Source: Plasmodium coatneyi (taxonomy: Eukaryota; Apicomplexa; Aconoidasida; Haemosporida; Plasmodiidae). Taken from it: 64,000 bases of DNA. Each line of letters starts with the position of its first letter. Positions within the stretch are counted from its first letter, which is position 1. The translations under genes were made by a program, and so were the position numbers. A model generated the notes under the pieces. The model did no database searches. It was not told the origin of the DNA and saw only the letters and a list, made by a program, of their open reading frames with translations. The stretch spans positions 1,426,001-1,490,000 of the forward strand of contig NC_033559.1 in assembly GCF_001680005.1 (NCBI RefSeq). The letters run 5' to 3'. Below are positions 10,530-19,932 of this stretch, piece by piece.

Positions 10530-11597
10530 TTATCTGGGCCCCCCGGAGGTCACATCCTCCCAAACGTTCATCCAAAAGGTGAGTCCATCTGGCATGGAGC
10601 CAAACGTTACGATAGCCATGTCGTTAAAAGCGGACACGTGCTCAGCGAAAAAGGGGAACCTCCCCTCCCGCGTATACTTGTGGACGTAAAAAAGGAAGTG
10701 GTCTATTTTGTAAAACTCCACTAATCGGTTAAGACTCCTCTCATTGGCACTTTCCGGGAGAGTTCCTTCACTTCTTAACATGCGAATGGCGTAGGCAGGT
10801 ATTCCAAAAGGCCTATACATGTAGGCATGCTCTCTGTAGTACTCAAATGAGTTCCCCAAAAAAATAGTCTTCTCCAAGGTGAGCAAAAAGTGGACCTTAG
10901 CATAACTCAGTTTTTCATTCATATATATGCTGTGCATTATTTGGCTATACAGACTGACGTCGCAATGGGGCATGAACACCATCGCCCGTTCGTCTGCACT
11001 TGGTTTTTCAATGGTGTGGCTTGTCTTATCGTCTTTCTCCTCCTTTGGATACATACCACTGTGTGGTTTCAATATTTTTTGTTCCTCGTCCAGGTGACCC
11101 TCTCCCTCACAACGGGACAACACCTCTATGTTATAGTGGCTGCAAACGTACTGGTCCACTTCCCCAATTTTAGGGTCATAAATGTATACCTTGTCTACGT
11201 TGTAGATCCTTCCAAGGAGTAGAACAAAGCCGAGCTGGTACAGACAAGCCTTTCTGTTGTTCCAATTGGGGTCGGCTAAAGAACCCAGACCCAGACAAAT
11301 GGCGTATTTTATATGGACGTTGGCCTTGTCCACCACTTCCATAAATTGTTGGTGGAAATTTGCAAAGAATTCACTTTTTTCTAAGCAGGTCATGACCTTT
11401 TTTATTTCGCTGAATGTCTTTTCCGCGTGCTTTGCTTGGTCCATGGGGGGGTGCTCTGTGAAGTGGCCATTAATCCGATTGGTACCGTGGATACCATAGC
11501 TGTTGTTCCCTCTGTGATGCACCGCATGCTTGTTCCCCCCTTCGGGCTTCTTCTTCCTGCTCCTTCGCCTGCTTTGAACATACACCCAGTCTTCCAT
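10530..11597 (-). CDS. SRR1-domain (SRR1-like) protein
   Basis: A single exon of 355 aa begins at ATG 11597. The N-terminus is basic and disordered (SRRRSRKKK). The SRR1 domain follows: CLGLGSLADP at about residues 102-111, a hydrophobic strand block with YIYDP, and the conserved MPHCDVSLYSQIM segment (about residues 213-225). The C-terminus has the family-like AFNDMAIVTF ending. SRR1 was described in Arabidopsis for circadian and phytochrome signalling, and animal SRRD is linked to haem and clock regulation; its biochemical role in Plasmodium is not established. No signal peptide or membrane segment is seen, so it is likely cytosolic or nuclear. It converges with SPATR and diverges from the MATE-like gene. 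Confidence 0.85.
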   Translation of the reverse strand: MEDWVYVQSRRRSRKKKPEGGNKHAVHHRGNNSYGIHGTNRINGHFTEHPPMDQAKHAEKTFSEIKKVMTCLEKSEFFANFHQQFMEVVDKANVHIKYAICLGLGSLADPNWNNRKACLYQLGFVLLLGRIYNVDKVYIYDPKIGEVDQYVCSHYNIEVLSRCEGEGHLDEEQKILKPHSGMYPKEEKDDKTSHTIEKPSADERAMVFMPHCDVSLYSQIMHSIYMNEKLSYAKVHFLLTLEKTIFLGNSFEYYREHAYMYRPFGIPAYAIRMLRSEGTLPESANERSLNRLVEFYKIDHFLFYVHKYTREGRFPFFAEHVSAFNDMAIVTFGSMPDGLTFWMNVWEDVTSGGPR

Positions 11598-12806
11598 TTA
11601 GGGAAAGTTCGACGGAGCTGTCTCGACCTGCTCTGCGTATATTGCTCATCTGCATTCACGTCCCTTCACATACACCGACTGTCCTTTGGCTTGTCCCCTT
11701 TCATCTTTTACAAAAAAATTGGAGAGCCTTTATCGGGTTGTTTAGGCTGATAAGGTTGTAAAGAAGGGGATAGCCTTATTTATTTTTTTTTTTTTTTTTT
11801 ACACCAAATTGTATCTTCCCCCCAATACAGTGTTCCTTGAATATGCGCCCACTTTGTTGCTCAAACGGTAAGTGGTGAACGAATCTGTTCGTGTGACGGC
11901 TTCTCTCCAAGCCTTTTTTTTCTTTTTCCCCCCCTTCTTGTGAGGAGGAAAAGTTTAACAGTGCAGTGTTATCTCCGCCCCGTAAATGGAGGAATCTCTA
12001 AACCGTTTCGATCACAAAGGCTACAATTGGGGCAGTCAGCAAGTGGCGCAATTTTAGTGCAACCTTATGCGAAGGGATGGAATGTGACCCTGCGAACAAT
12101 GGTAACCATGCCAAGCATAGCATCGTATCGGCCAACGTTTTTAGGACTGCTCATCGGTTCGTTTTCACTCCGCGGGGGAACGCCCCTCTAAGTGCATCCC
12201 AATTAATGGAACAACTTAATGCAACAATTGTGAGGGAACTTTTCGCGTTGTGTACAAGGAGGGGGGGCATAATCCATTTCTGCACCGCTTGACCCAACAG
12301 GGAAGTTGACCCGAAAGGAGGGGTGCGTTCACGGTGTTGTGAGTAACACCCTTTTGTGCGGTGTATACTCCCCTACCGTGTAGGCTAAGTAATTTGCACA
12401 CTTTAAAGCGTTATGGTGTTTTTTTTTTTTTTTTTGTGACCTCAGTAGAAATCCCGCACGCATAAGTGCAGGAAAGCAAACGGAAGGACACACGACTAGC
12501 CAACATGAAACCAAACGGGGGAAAATAAACTGAGACCAAATGTGCATGTGTGGACGTGCAGGTAAAGAGGAACATGTTCTGCTATCACATCACTTTTGTT
12601 TATCCTTCTCTGTCGCTTCCTTCATGTGTGCAAAACTGTCTGGCATTTCAAGGGAAAAAAAAAATATGTCACCCCCCTCACGTGAAGGGTAAAAAAAAAA
12701 AAACGGGCAGTAGGGTAGGGTAGTATTCAGCCTACACGTTTCCACAAACCTATTCAGGGGAATTCTTTTCGGTTATGCGAAAGGGTGGAAAAAAGTGGCG
12801 CCCAAA
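11598..12806. other. Divergent intergenic region upstream of the SRR1-like gene
   Basis: About 1.2 kb with poly(T) tracts near 11780-11800 and 12419-12435 and an A-rich tract near 12654. It probably carries the SRR1-like promoter on the - strand. A 71-codon frame at 12077-12292 was considered but has no supporting motif or splice partner. No RNA gene was recognised. Confidence 0.5.
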
Positions 12807-12986
12807 ATGGAACAAATGATAAACCATATAATGGGTTCAAATGTTGACACTACTCCTGACGCACAGAATGGAGGTGCGGCTAGCCCTAATCATGAACCCT
12901 ACACCGCGAACCCTATAATAGCCAACGCTAAACGGCGAAGTGGAAAGCAAAAATGCAGGAGGTCCTTCTTCCTAAATTTTGGCTAG
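12807..12986 (+). CDS. Possible small ORF or first exon (59 aa), unknown
   Basis: ATG 12807 has an AAA context typical of Plasmodium starts. It reads 59 residues with polar asparagine/proline/alanine-rich composition, a basic cluster (AKRRSGKQKCRR) and a hydrophobic end. Nothing identifies a family. One possibility is that it is spliced to the open block at 13196-13464: a weak GTGGAA donor inside the basic cluster would leave one base, and the CGCAG acceptor before 13196 would continue in frame. That donor is poor, so both pieces may be chance open frames. Confidence 0.2.
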   Translation: MEQMINHIMGSNVDTTPDAQNGGAASPNHEPYTANPIIANAKRRSGKQKCRRSFFLNFG

Positions 12987-13195
12987 CTGCATCTACCACA
13001 CATATAGCAATGTGGCCCCCCATTAACGTTCATTTTAATTACTCTTCAATTTTTCCGTTTTGCTTTTCCCCCCCCTACCTCTATTTTATCGCTTCGCGCG
13101 GAGTACAGTAACGACATACCTATACACCCTCGTAGAATTTTTTCCCACCGCGGTTTCGTAAATTTGAGCAAGTCCCCTTTGATATGGTCACGCAG

Positions 13196-13464
13196 CATTT
13201 CGCTTGCAAAGGAATGTGTACTTCTTTAGGGACGCTAAATTGGGGACTTCCTTCTTCCTCGCGTGTAATTCTACACTTCTATTGTGCCTTTTAATTCTAC
13301 GCCACGCCCGCGGGCTGAACGATCTCACCTACGTAGGGCCAATCGAAGGGGCAATACCCCGCCCTTTGTCCTCTCCTATAGATGTGCAGGCATACATAAA
13401 GCGGGAGCAGGTCATAGAAGCCAATTCCACAAAAAGAAAAGGTTATAGAAGGCCATTTTTATGA
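13196..13464 (+). CDS. Possible small membrane-protein exon, unknown
   Basis: This block is open from a TGA at 13180-13182 to the stop ending at 13464, and a CGCAG acceptor lies just before 13196. It has no good in-frame ATG, so if real it needs an upstream exon. The reading has one hydrophobic helix (STLLLCLLIL) followed by a soluble tail (YVGPIEGAIPRP, then lysine/arginine-rich). It sits between the SRR1-like and MATE-like genes and could be a small transmembrane protein, an upstream exon or chance. Confidence 0.22.
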
Positions 13465-13692
13465 GTGTTATTTTTCTATAAAGAAATAAAATTCTATCCC
13501 TGGCGTTACCTTACTGTTGACCTTTCCATTACCGGAACGCTTACGATAGTGGAAGGGGGGAAGCCACCCAGGTGAAGGGTTTCACTTAACTTGGGGTATT
13601 GGAAGGAGCCTAAATGAGGACGCCACAGAGTGTAGCAGCGGGTGAACAGAGTACCCCTTCCCCCTAACTGCATACTGGCCCAACCTCCTAAA

Positions 13693-16217
13693 ATGAACGA
13701 TCGGGGAGAAAGGGGCGGGAGGAAATCTCGTCGATCCAATGGGAGGATGAGAAATTCCAACGCAGGTAAATGAGCAAACGTGGGCGGAGACATCCCCATG
13801 AGGTGGTACACCCAAAACAACCCGTGAATAAACACACACAAACGTAAGTACAAACACATGGTGGGTGCATCGTTTCCCTTACAGGCAAGTCACCTAACCG
13901 TAGGGATGACTCCAACGTCTATATCCCCCTGAATAACCGCACCCGCAATTTGAGTGACCACGAAGATGTTAGCATAACCCCTCTGCAGAAGGATGGGTCG
14001 TTAGGCAAGTTCCCCAAAAGGTGCGTTACAGATCGCAATGAAAACGCAGAAGTAGAGCAGAGGCAGAATGGACGGTTCCTTCAGGTGGACGAGTCGGTTC
14101 GATACCTTCCCGATAATGCATTTAACTTTGACTGCACGCCTACCACTTCTATGACCGTCTCGACAGCAACACCAATGTATGGATACTCTCCTGATCATTT
14201 GCATGTCCTGGAGAGTGATGTTTCTCCTATGTTCGATGATCTCCTGATCGATGACATGGGCGCTTCTGAGGGGAGTTACTTCCGGCTGGGCTCGGCCACG
14301 GCGGGTAGGTCCTCCCCAAACGCGGACACCACGAAAGACGGGAAAAACGCACACAATGCACACAACAATATCGACAGAACAGAAAGTAACACCCCATCGA
14401 GGAAGAAACCGAAAGGACAAAGTACCCTCTTCAGCAGCTTCTGCAGAACGGTGAGTCTACTCTGCAACGAAGTCCTTTCCAAGTCGTTCCAAACGATGAT
14501 ATCCTACGTCATTACGACCTCCTTTTTTATTTGTTTAAATTTATACGTGTCTAATTCTTGTACATATGAAGAGATAGGAGGGTTCGGGGTAGCTGTGTCG
14601 GTTATTACATTACTCAATGCAGTAGTCGACGGGGTGGGAAACAGCTTGGATTATTTTTGTGGCTGTTCCATCGGGATGGCAAAGACAGAATTATCCCTCC
14701 TCTACTTAAATATAGCATATTACACCTTTTATTTGTTCTTCGCGAAAGTGTTAGTTGTTTTTTTCCTAGTGAAGATTCTGTTTCTCCTTTTTTTAAATTA
14801 CCTTTACGCGGATGTCGGTAGTAGTGGCGGTGGTGCAGGTAAATATACTGAGCACGTCCAGATGATTCATGTGTTTTGCTCGAGTTTGCAAATCTTGCTC
14901 GTTTCGTTTTTCCCTCAATTTGTGTATGAGTGTACTAGACGCTATTTAATCCTCCACAATTACATTTACCCCAGCTTGTTCTCTTCCTTTGTCTCCTTCA
15001 TTTTGTTGAATTTTTTTAGCTACGTTTTCGTTTTTGCCTTAGACATGAAGTATGTAGGGGCGTGTTTGTCGTTGCTGCTTACGAATGTTTTTAATTTTTG
15101 TTGCGTCTTGTACTTTTTGAGGATCCACTTGGCCAGGTGTGTGTCTTCACCGGGGGGCACGCACCAGTTGGCGGTCTGCACGGAGGATGTTTTACTCTGT
15201 GGGGATCACTACGTCGAGGTGGGGGAGGTGGACCAAGAGGATAGTGAAGAGGATAGCGAGGAGGAAATCGATTTGCTGAGCGGAGACGAATTTGAAGACG
15301 ATACACACCATGGGACAAACAGCGTAACTTGTGAAGAACCGCACGACTTCCTTAACGACGCCGACAGAAGAATCCATAATTTGACCTTCCTCTTTTTCCA
15401 CAAACCACCAGACGACGAACGGAAGAGGGGATTCATAAAAACGACCCGCACAAACATAAAAAATATATTCTTCGAAATATTGTCCTTCGAGTTCCAGCTA
15501 TTTGAGGCCACCTACCTCAGCCTCTCATCCGTGGCTACCTTTGTCCAAATAAATAACATACTCAATTTCGTGTACTACGTAGCTAATTCGTATGGCATCG
15601 TCCTTAGCAAGCTGATCGCTATTTATGTCTCCTCGCGGGGGGGAAAAAGAAGGAACACGCAGAACAGACGGAACAGACACGGCAAGGAAGACGAACAGAG
15701 AAAAGGAACAGCCCCTCCAATGGTTGAGCACCATCCAGAAAAGCATATCCTGGGTGAATTAACCCCCCGGAGAAACAGAAGCAGAATTATAATAACCGTA
15801 CTAGACATAGTGCTTGCCTTTCTCCTCATGTGGACTTTCCTGTCCCTCTGCTTGTTTGGAGTTTATTTCTATCGAGATAAGATTATACCCTTTGTTTTCA
15901 CCGACGTAAACATACAAAAGGAATTAAAAGGGATAATTTTTGTTTTTGTTCTGGAGCTTTTTTTGGAAATCCTCGCGTCTCTACTCAATAGTATTATAAA
16001 GGGTCTAAGCCTTCAGGAGGAAATAACTTCCTTCACCTTTTTGAACTTCCTGTTCTTCATGCACCCCCTGGGGCTTTTGTTGACTTTTATCCTGCAGTTT
16101 GATATTTATGGCTTTGTGTATTCTAACCTGGTCAGCATGGCTGTGCAGGTCGCTTACTTGGTTGTCTTCCTCGCTCTTCGCGTGGGGGGAAGGCGAGTTC
16201 CTTTCGGGGGAAGCTAG
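13693..16217 (+). CDS. MATE-family (multidrug and toxin extrusion) transporter
   Basis: There are two exons, 13693-13765 and 13885-16217. The donor is GTAAAT and the acceptor TTACAG; phase 1 closes, giving about 801 aa. The TTG at 13950 is internal. A long polar N-terminus (about 190 residues) precedes the first membrane block. The segment with NAVVDGVGNSLDYFCG (near 14616-14663) matches the MATE signature, where a hydrophobic helix leads into a glycine-rich GxxxxLD/E..CGQ-like motif. About a dozen hydrophobic helices are visible in two halves. The halves are separated by an acidic loop (EEDSEEEIDLLSGDEFEDD, near 15241-15300) and a second basic loop near 15630-15780. MATE proteins export organic cations using H+ or Na+ gradients; substrate and membrane here are unknown. 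Plasmodium normally carries one such gene. Confidence 0.85.
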
Positions 16218-17025
16218 TCACCCACACACACACACACGCCCCTTTTATATGCCATTTTTATCGTTATTATATTTTTTTTTCCATTTTTTCACCATCTATT
16301 TTTTTGCAACTTTGAACTTACCCCGCTGGAACTCCAACTTTCCTTGAGTTCCTCCCCTTTTTCTGTCCAAATAGGGGGAGACCACATATGGACCCTCTCC
16401 GTGGAAGCCCACGTAGCAAGTTACACATGGAGACTGCACATTTTGGTGGAATACCTGCGATCGTTCGGTTTATCCTTTTTTTTTTGCCTCGAATGAACAG
16501 AAAAGGTGTCCTCCTTGGGCAGTTCGCTCGGGTGACTTAACGCCGTATAATGCTGTTCCCCGTGTAACTGCAGTCGCCTCTTCGATTAGCAACCTGCCAA
16601 TGGAGGAGTACACTGACCCCCAGGATAGTGCACCTAACGCGGGAGCAACGGACAAGGAAAAAAAAAAAACAAGGGTGCATACGTCGTGCAAAACGGAACA
16701 CCAAGGCGGAAAAAAAAAAAAAAAAAAAAACCAAACGAGGAAATCTATACACTGCTTATAACATGCAAGGTAGGCCATTTGGTTAATTTTTTTTTTTCAT
16801 TTTTTTCCTTCTTCCCTTTTCCTTTTTTTACACTCTGTTTACCATGCTCGCCCCCAACCGCGTTAAGTACACACCGCTCCTCTGATGACACTCAAGCGAA
16901 GCGTGCCGGATCCCTACCCCCCCAACGTAAGTGTGTATATATATAGGTGTACAAAACGGTAGGGAGAAAAAAAGTGAAGCCCCCCTCTAGCCAACAAAAA
17001 AAAGAGATAAACTCTTTACAGAATA
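16218..17025. other. Intergenic region between the MATE-like and transferase genes
   Basis: About 0.8 kb between two + strand genes, with CA repeats at 16222-16237, poly(T) and poly(A) tracts (for example 16710-16730) and a TA run at 16937-16944 close to the next start. Expected content is the MATE-like 3' UTR and the promoter of the transferase gene. No further gene is seen. Confidence 0.55.
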
Positions 17026-18189
17026 ATGAGTACCTGTGATGATCTGGGAAGTAGCGGCGCTAAAGTCCAAGGCGCGGAGAATGAGGGAACCACGCAGAAG
17101 GGGAAGCACCCCGTGGAAGGGGGAAATCAGGGGAAAGCCAAATCAGGGGAAGTTAATTCAGGGGAAGCCGAATCAGGGCAAGTCAAACCAACCCACCTGG
17201 ACGAACCGAAGGAGGAAGAAAAAGCGAAGCATGAAGCATCCACCCTGGACGACGGTGTAAACATCAACAGAATTATAGAACGTCTAGCAAAAGAAGACCC
17301 ACAATCCTTGGCAAAAATATACAATCTAATGAAAAACAACAACTGCCTTAATTTTTATCCCCTGCTGACACCGTATCATAATATAGAAAAAATTGTAGAC
17401 ATACTGATTGAAGAAAACTATGAACACGAAAACACATGGTGTGTTCACTGTGATGCTTTATTCATCTGCCAGCTTCTGTATGAGGGATTCATCCCCGTGG
17501 CGAGCAAACAGAAGGTTTGTAAAGTGGAAAACAATCAAGCGAAAGTAGTGAAGGAATGCCTGCTCATCCCCAAAATTCACTACGTCAGGTCTTGTATGCA
17601 CCCGAGTGAAATACACATATCGAGAAAGGTGAAAAAAAAATGTAGGAGTTATTACATCACCGTGGATAAGGACTTCGATGGAGTCCTCCAAGGAATTGTC
17701 GAGAAACACGGGCAGAATTGGCTTTACCCATTTGTGCAAAAGGAATTTAAAAAAATTTTTGAAAAAGAAGTTACCTACAAGAATGTACGTATGCATTCAG
17801 TCGAATTATGGTGTGATGATTTTTTAGCGGCAGGAGAGATTGGATGCACTGTGGGTTCCATTTACACTAGCCTTACAGGGTTCCAGAGGAAGAATTGTGC
17901 CGGCACCATTCAGCTGTGTGCCCTGGCGAAGTTACTACAACATCAGGAATTTGATCTTTGGGATTTGGGTATGCTTCTCCCTTACAAGAAAACCATCGGG
18001 TCTAAGGAAATCTCCATGAAGGACTTTTTTAAGATGCACCGCGTGTTCAAACATAAGAGTGCACCCTTTCGCGTCCCTTTCCAGGATAAACTCAACTGCG
18101 GCGTCCTCATCAATGGTGCAGCGGACGCTCGTTCTGAAGTGCAGTCAGAAGTGCACCCAGAAGTCAACTCAGAAGTGCACTCCGAGTAG
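17026..18189 (+). CDS. Leucyl/phenylalanyl-tRNA--protein transferase family protein
   Basis: A single exon of 387 aa starts at ATG 17026 (context AATAATG). The first 80 residues are charged, with short SGEVNSGEAESG repeats. The conserved domain follows: FICQLLYEGFIPVAS (about residues 146-160) at the position of the bacterial GxFPW region, KIHYVRSCMHPSEIHISRK at the position of the HxSRxxRK region, then HSVELW, a glycine-rich CTVGSIYTSLTGFQRKN block matching GGLYGVxxGxxFxGESMFS, and FDLWDLGM matching the FxLIDxQ block. In bacteria this enzyme (Aat) adds leucine or phenylalanine to N-terminal lysine or arginine in the N-degron pathway. The Plasmodium substrate is unknown, and the changed active-site surroundings mean activity is inferred only. 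The C-terminal tail has short SEVQSEVHPEV repeats. Confidence 0.85.
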   Translation: MSTCDDLGSSGAKVQGAENEGTTQKGKHPVEGGNQGKAKSGEVNSGEAESGQVKPTHLDEPKEEEKAKHEASTLDDGVNINRIIERLAKEDPQSLAKIYNLMKNNNCLNFYPLLTPYHNIEKIVDILIEENYEHENTWCVHCDALFICQLLYEGFIPVASKQKVCKVENNQAKVVKECLLIPKIHYVRSCMHPSEIHISRKVKKKCRSYYITVDKDFDGVLQGIVEKHGQNWLYPFVQKEFKKIFEKEVTYKNVRMHSVELWCDDFLAAGEIGCTVGSIYTSLTGFQRKNCAGTIQLCALAKLLQHQEFDLWDLGMLLPYKKTIGSKEISMKDFFKMHRVFKHKSAPFRVPFQDKLNCGVLINGAADARSEVQSEVHPEVNSEVHSE

Positions 18190-18491
18190 GTTAAAAAGTA
18201 GACCCGGGGAGACGGTCCAGTAGGAGGCAAACCTTCCGGTGCACTGCGCCCCCATCACAACAAGCAACAAGCAACGAGTAGAATGGCACCACCGAGATTA
18301 GTCCCGAATTAGTAACTCAGTTGTTGCCTTCACAAGAGGGGAGCTCTTTCCAAAACGGGCACCGCGCAGGAGCGCTGCCTACCTTTGTAGTAATGCTACT
18401 TACCGTTTAGTAACGTGGCTTATGTTCCCCTGAGGGTGCGAACTTGGGGTTGAAAAATATTACTCTCCGTGTCCATCCACTTGTTCTAGCG
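18190..18491. other. Short intergenic region at the end of the core block
   Basis: About 300 bp without a gene, containing small direct repeats (CAAGCAACAAGCAACGAG near 18259-18276). Base composition still resembles the core region rather than the repeat-rich DNA that follows. Confidence 0.4.
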
Positions 18492-18698
18492 ATGAATAGG
18501 TTGGTTTGGTTGGCATTACTGCTGTTGTGGTTGGTGGTGTGCACGGCCGAAGAGACGTCACGCTGCGAGGAGAGGAGTGGGCCATATGATAGATGCATCG
18601 CCCGAAATGGTTCTTCAGAAGATGCGGAGGGGGCACACCGGGCAAAACTGCCACAGCGGTCGCCTTGTCTAAGAAACTTTTCCCCCCTTTGGCCGTAA
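18492..18698 (+). CDS. Small predicted secreted protein (68 aa) or first exon, unknown
   Basis: ATG 18492 opens a strong signal peptide (MNRLVWLALLLLWLVVCTA with a likely cleavage after TA), followed by a short polar stretch with four cysteines that ends at 18698. No family is recognised. It is the last open frame before the variant-antigen island. It could be a tiny secreted protein, exon 1 of a gene whose further exons I could not find, or a remnant cut at a synteny breakpoint. The N-terminal pattern is unlikely to be chance, but the gene structure is uncertain. Confidence 0.4.
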   Translation: MNRLVWLALLLLWLVVCTAEETSRCEERSGPYDRCIARNGSSEDAEGAHRAKLPQRSPCLRNFSPLWP

Positions 18699-19829
18699 CC
18701 CCAATTGGTTATTTCGCCGCTTTTTAAAAAGAACCACGGGAAAGATCCTTCTCGACTCTGTCGCGATGTAAGGCAGCGCTATGAGAAGCGGAACGCGCAA
18801 TTTTCCACCCCAGTCCCGTGCCTAACAACAAGACAGTTCGTACTCGAATGTACATATGTAGAAGTACATGTTCTATTATACAAGTTCCTAGTTCCTTCAC
18901 CCGTCCCCTCCTTCCTTCCATTCTTTTCTTTCCTTCTTTTCTTTCTTTCTTTTCTTTCTTCCTTACCCTTTCTTTTTTTTCCTTCCTTCCTTACACCCCA
19001 AACAACCTTCCTTCTAACACCCCTAACAGCCTACTCACACAACTTCAACCCTTAATTCTAATACCTTTATATTCTTTCTTCCTTTACACCCTAACATCTT
19101 AGCAGCCGTACGGTTTAGTCACTTCACAGCTTTGTAACATTTACACTTTTTCACTGCGCACCTGCACACAATTTAGAGGAGCACCTTTTCAAATGTCCAT
19201 AATTGCAATTAGGAAAGAGGAGGAAAAAAAGTTAAGATAAAAAAAATTATTAAGGAATAAAAAAAAATTACAAAAACAAAAATTTGTAACAAAAAAATTT
19301 CATGAACAAATTTTGGATGTTCAATAAAAAAAATTATCCAAACAAATCAAAATAAAGTGGGGAAAATTTTTTTCTCCGCGTATATCAATTACACATAAAC
19401 ATGTAAACACTTTCATGCAGCACAACGAAAAAAAAAAAGAAAACAGCAGTATAACAAAAAAATTTTTTACGCGAATTCCCGCATATATACATGTTGAAAA
19501 ATCACACAAAAGCATATAAACCATGTGAAAAGTTGAAACAAAAAAAAAAAAAAAAGGCACTCCTTTTATTCCTTAAATTAGCCCCCTTCCCAACGTGTTA
19601 GCAACCCGAATGAAAAAAAAATTCCAGAGAGATGTGTATGCTCATTGAACAAATCAATTTAATAGGTTCTGCATCCATACTTTCTACATAAGTATTTTTT
19701 ATATGAATATTTCCTACATTACCCCACTTCCTAATATTTGGATGTCCGCACAGGGTTCTATTTCATAATGAAAAAATTATTTATTCGTAAATAATATCCT
19801 AAGGTTTTTGAATAGAAATAAAATATTTA
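18699..19829. repeat. Island boundary: pyrimidine-rich tract and SICAvar 3' flank
   Basis: From about 18880 to 19060 the + strand is almost pure C/T (CCTTCCTTT-type runs with CCCTAACA phrases), like the spacers elsewhere in the island. From about 19125 to 19830 it becomes A-rich and resembles the 3' flank of SICAvar-3 (50960-51235), sharing the order of a TTTTTCAC block, an AATTTAGAG block and an ATGTTCAATAAA-like block. No credible gene is present. Confidence 0.6.
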
Positions 19830-19932
19830 CTACACCCTAAACCCGGAATCTAAACTTGGATCCTGTTCCTCAGGAACATCAACCCTAAACTCGGAATCTG
19901 AACTTGGAACCTGTTCCATAGGAACTTCATCC
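19830..19932 (-). repeat. Out-of-frame remains of the SICAvar-1 tail repeat
   Basis: Downstream of the SICAvar-1 stop, the frame shifted by one base continues with the family-typical EDFVPKDEVPMEQVPSSDS and SLDSGFRV phrases and a stop at 19830. One extra G in the previous repeat (GAGGGAAGAC where sister repeats read GAGGAAGAC) explains the shift. It is shown separately because the true coding end depends on that base. Confidence 0.75.

Noticed and set aside
12077..12292. 71-codon + strand frame upstream of the MATE-like gene
   Set aside because: There is no start context, homology or splice partner, and composition is not distinct from the intergenic background.
18705..19055. Phenylalanine/serine-rich + strand frames at the island boundary
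   Set aside because: They come from the CCTTTCTTT pyrimidine tract and are low-complexity translations.
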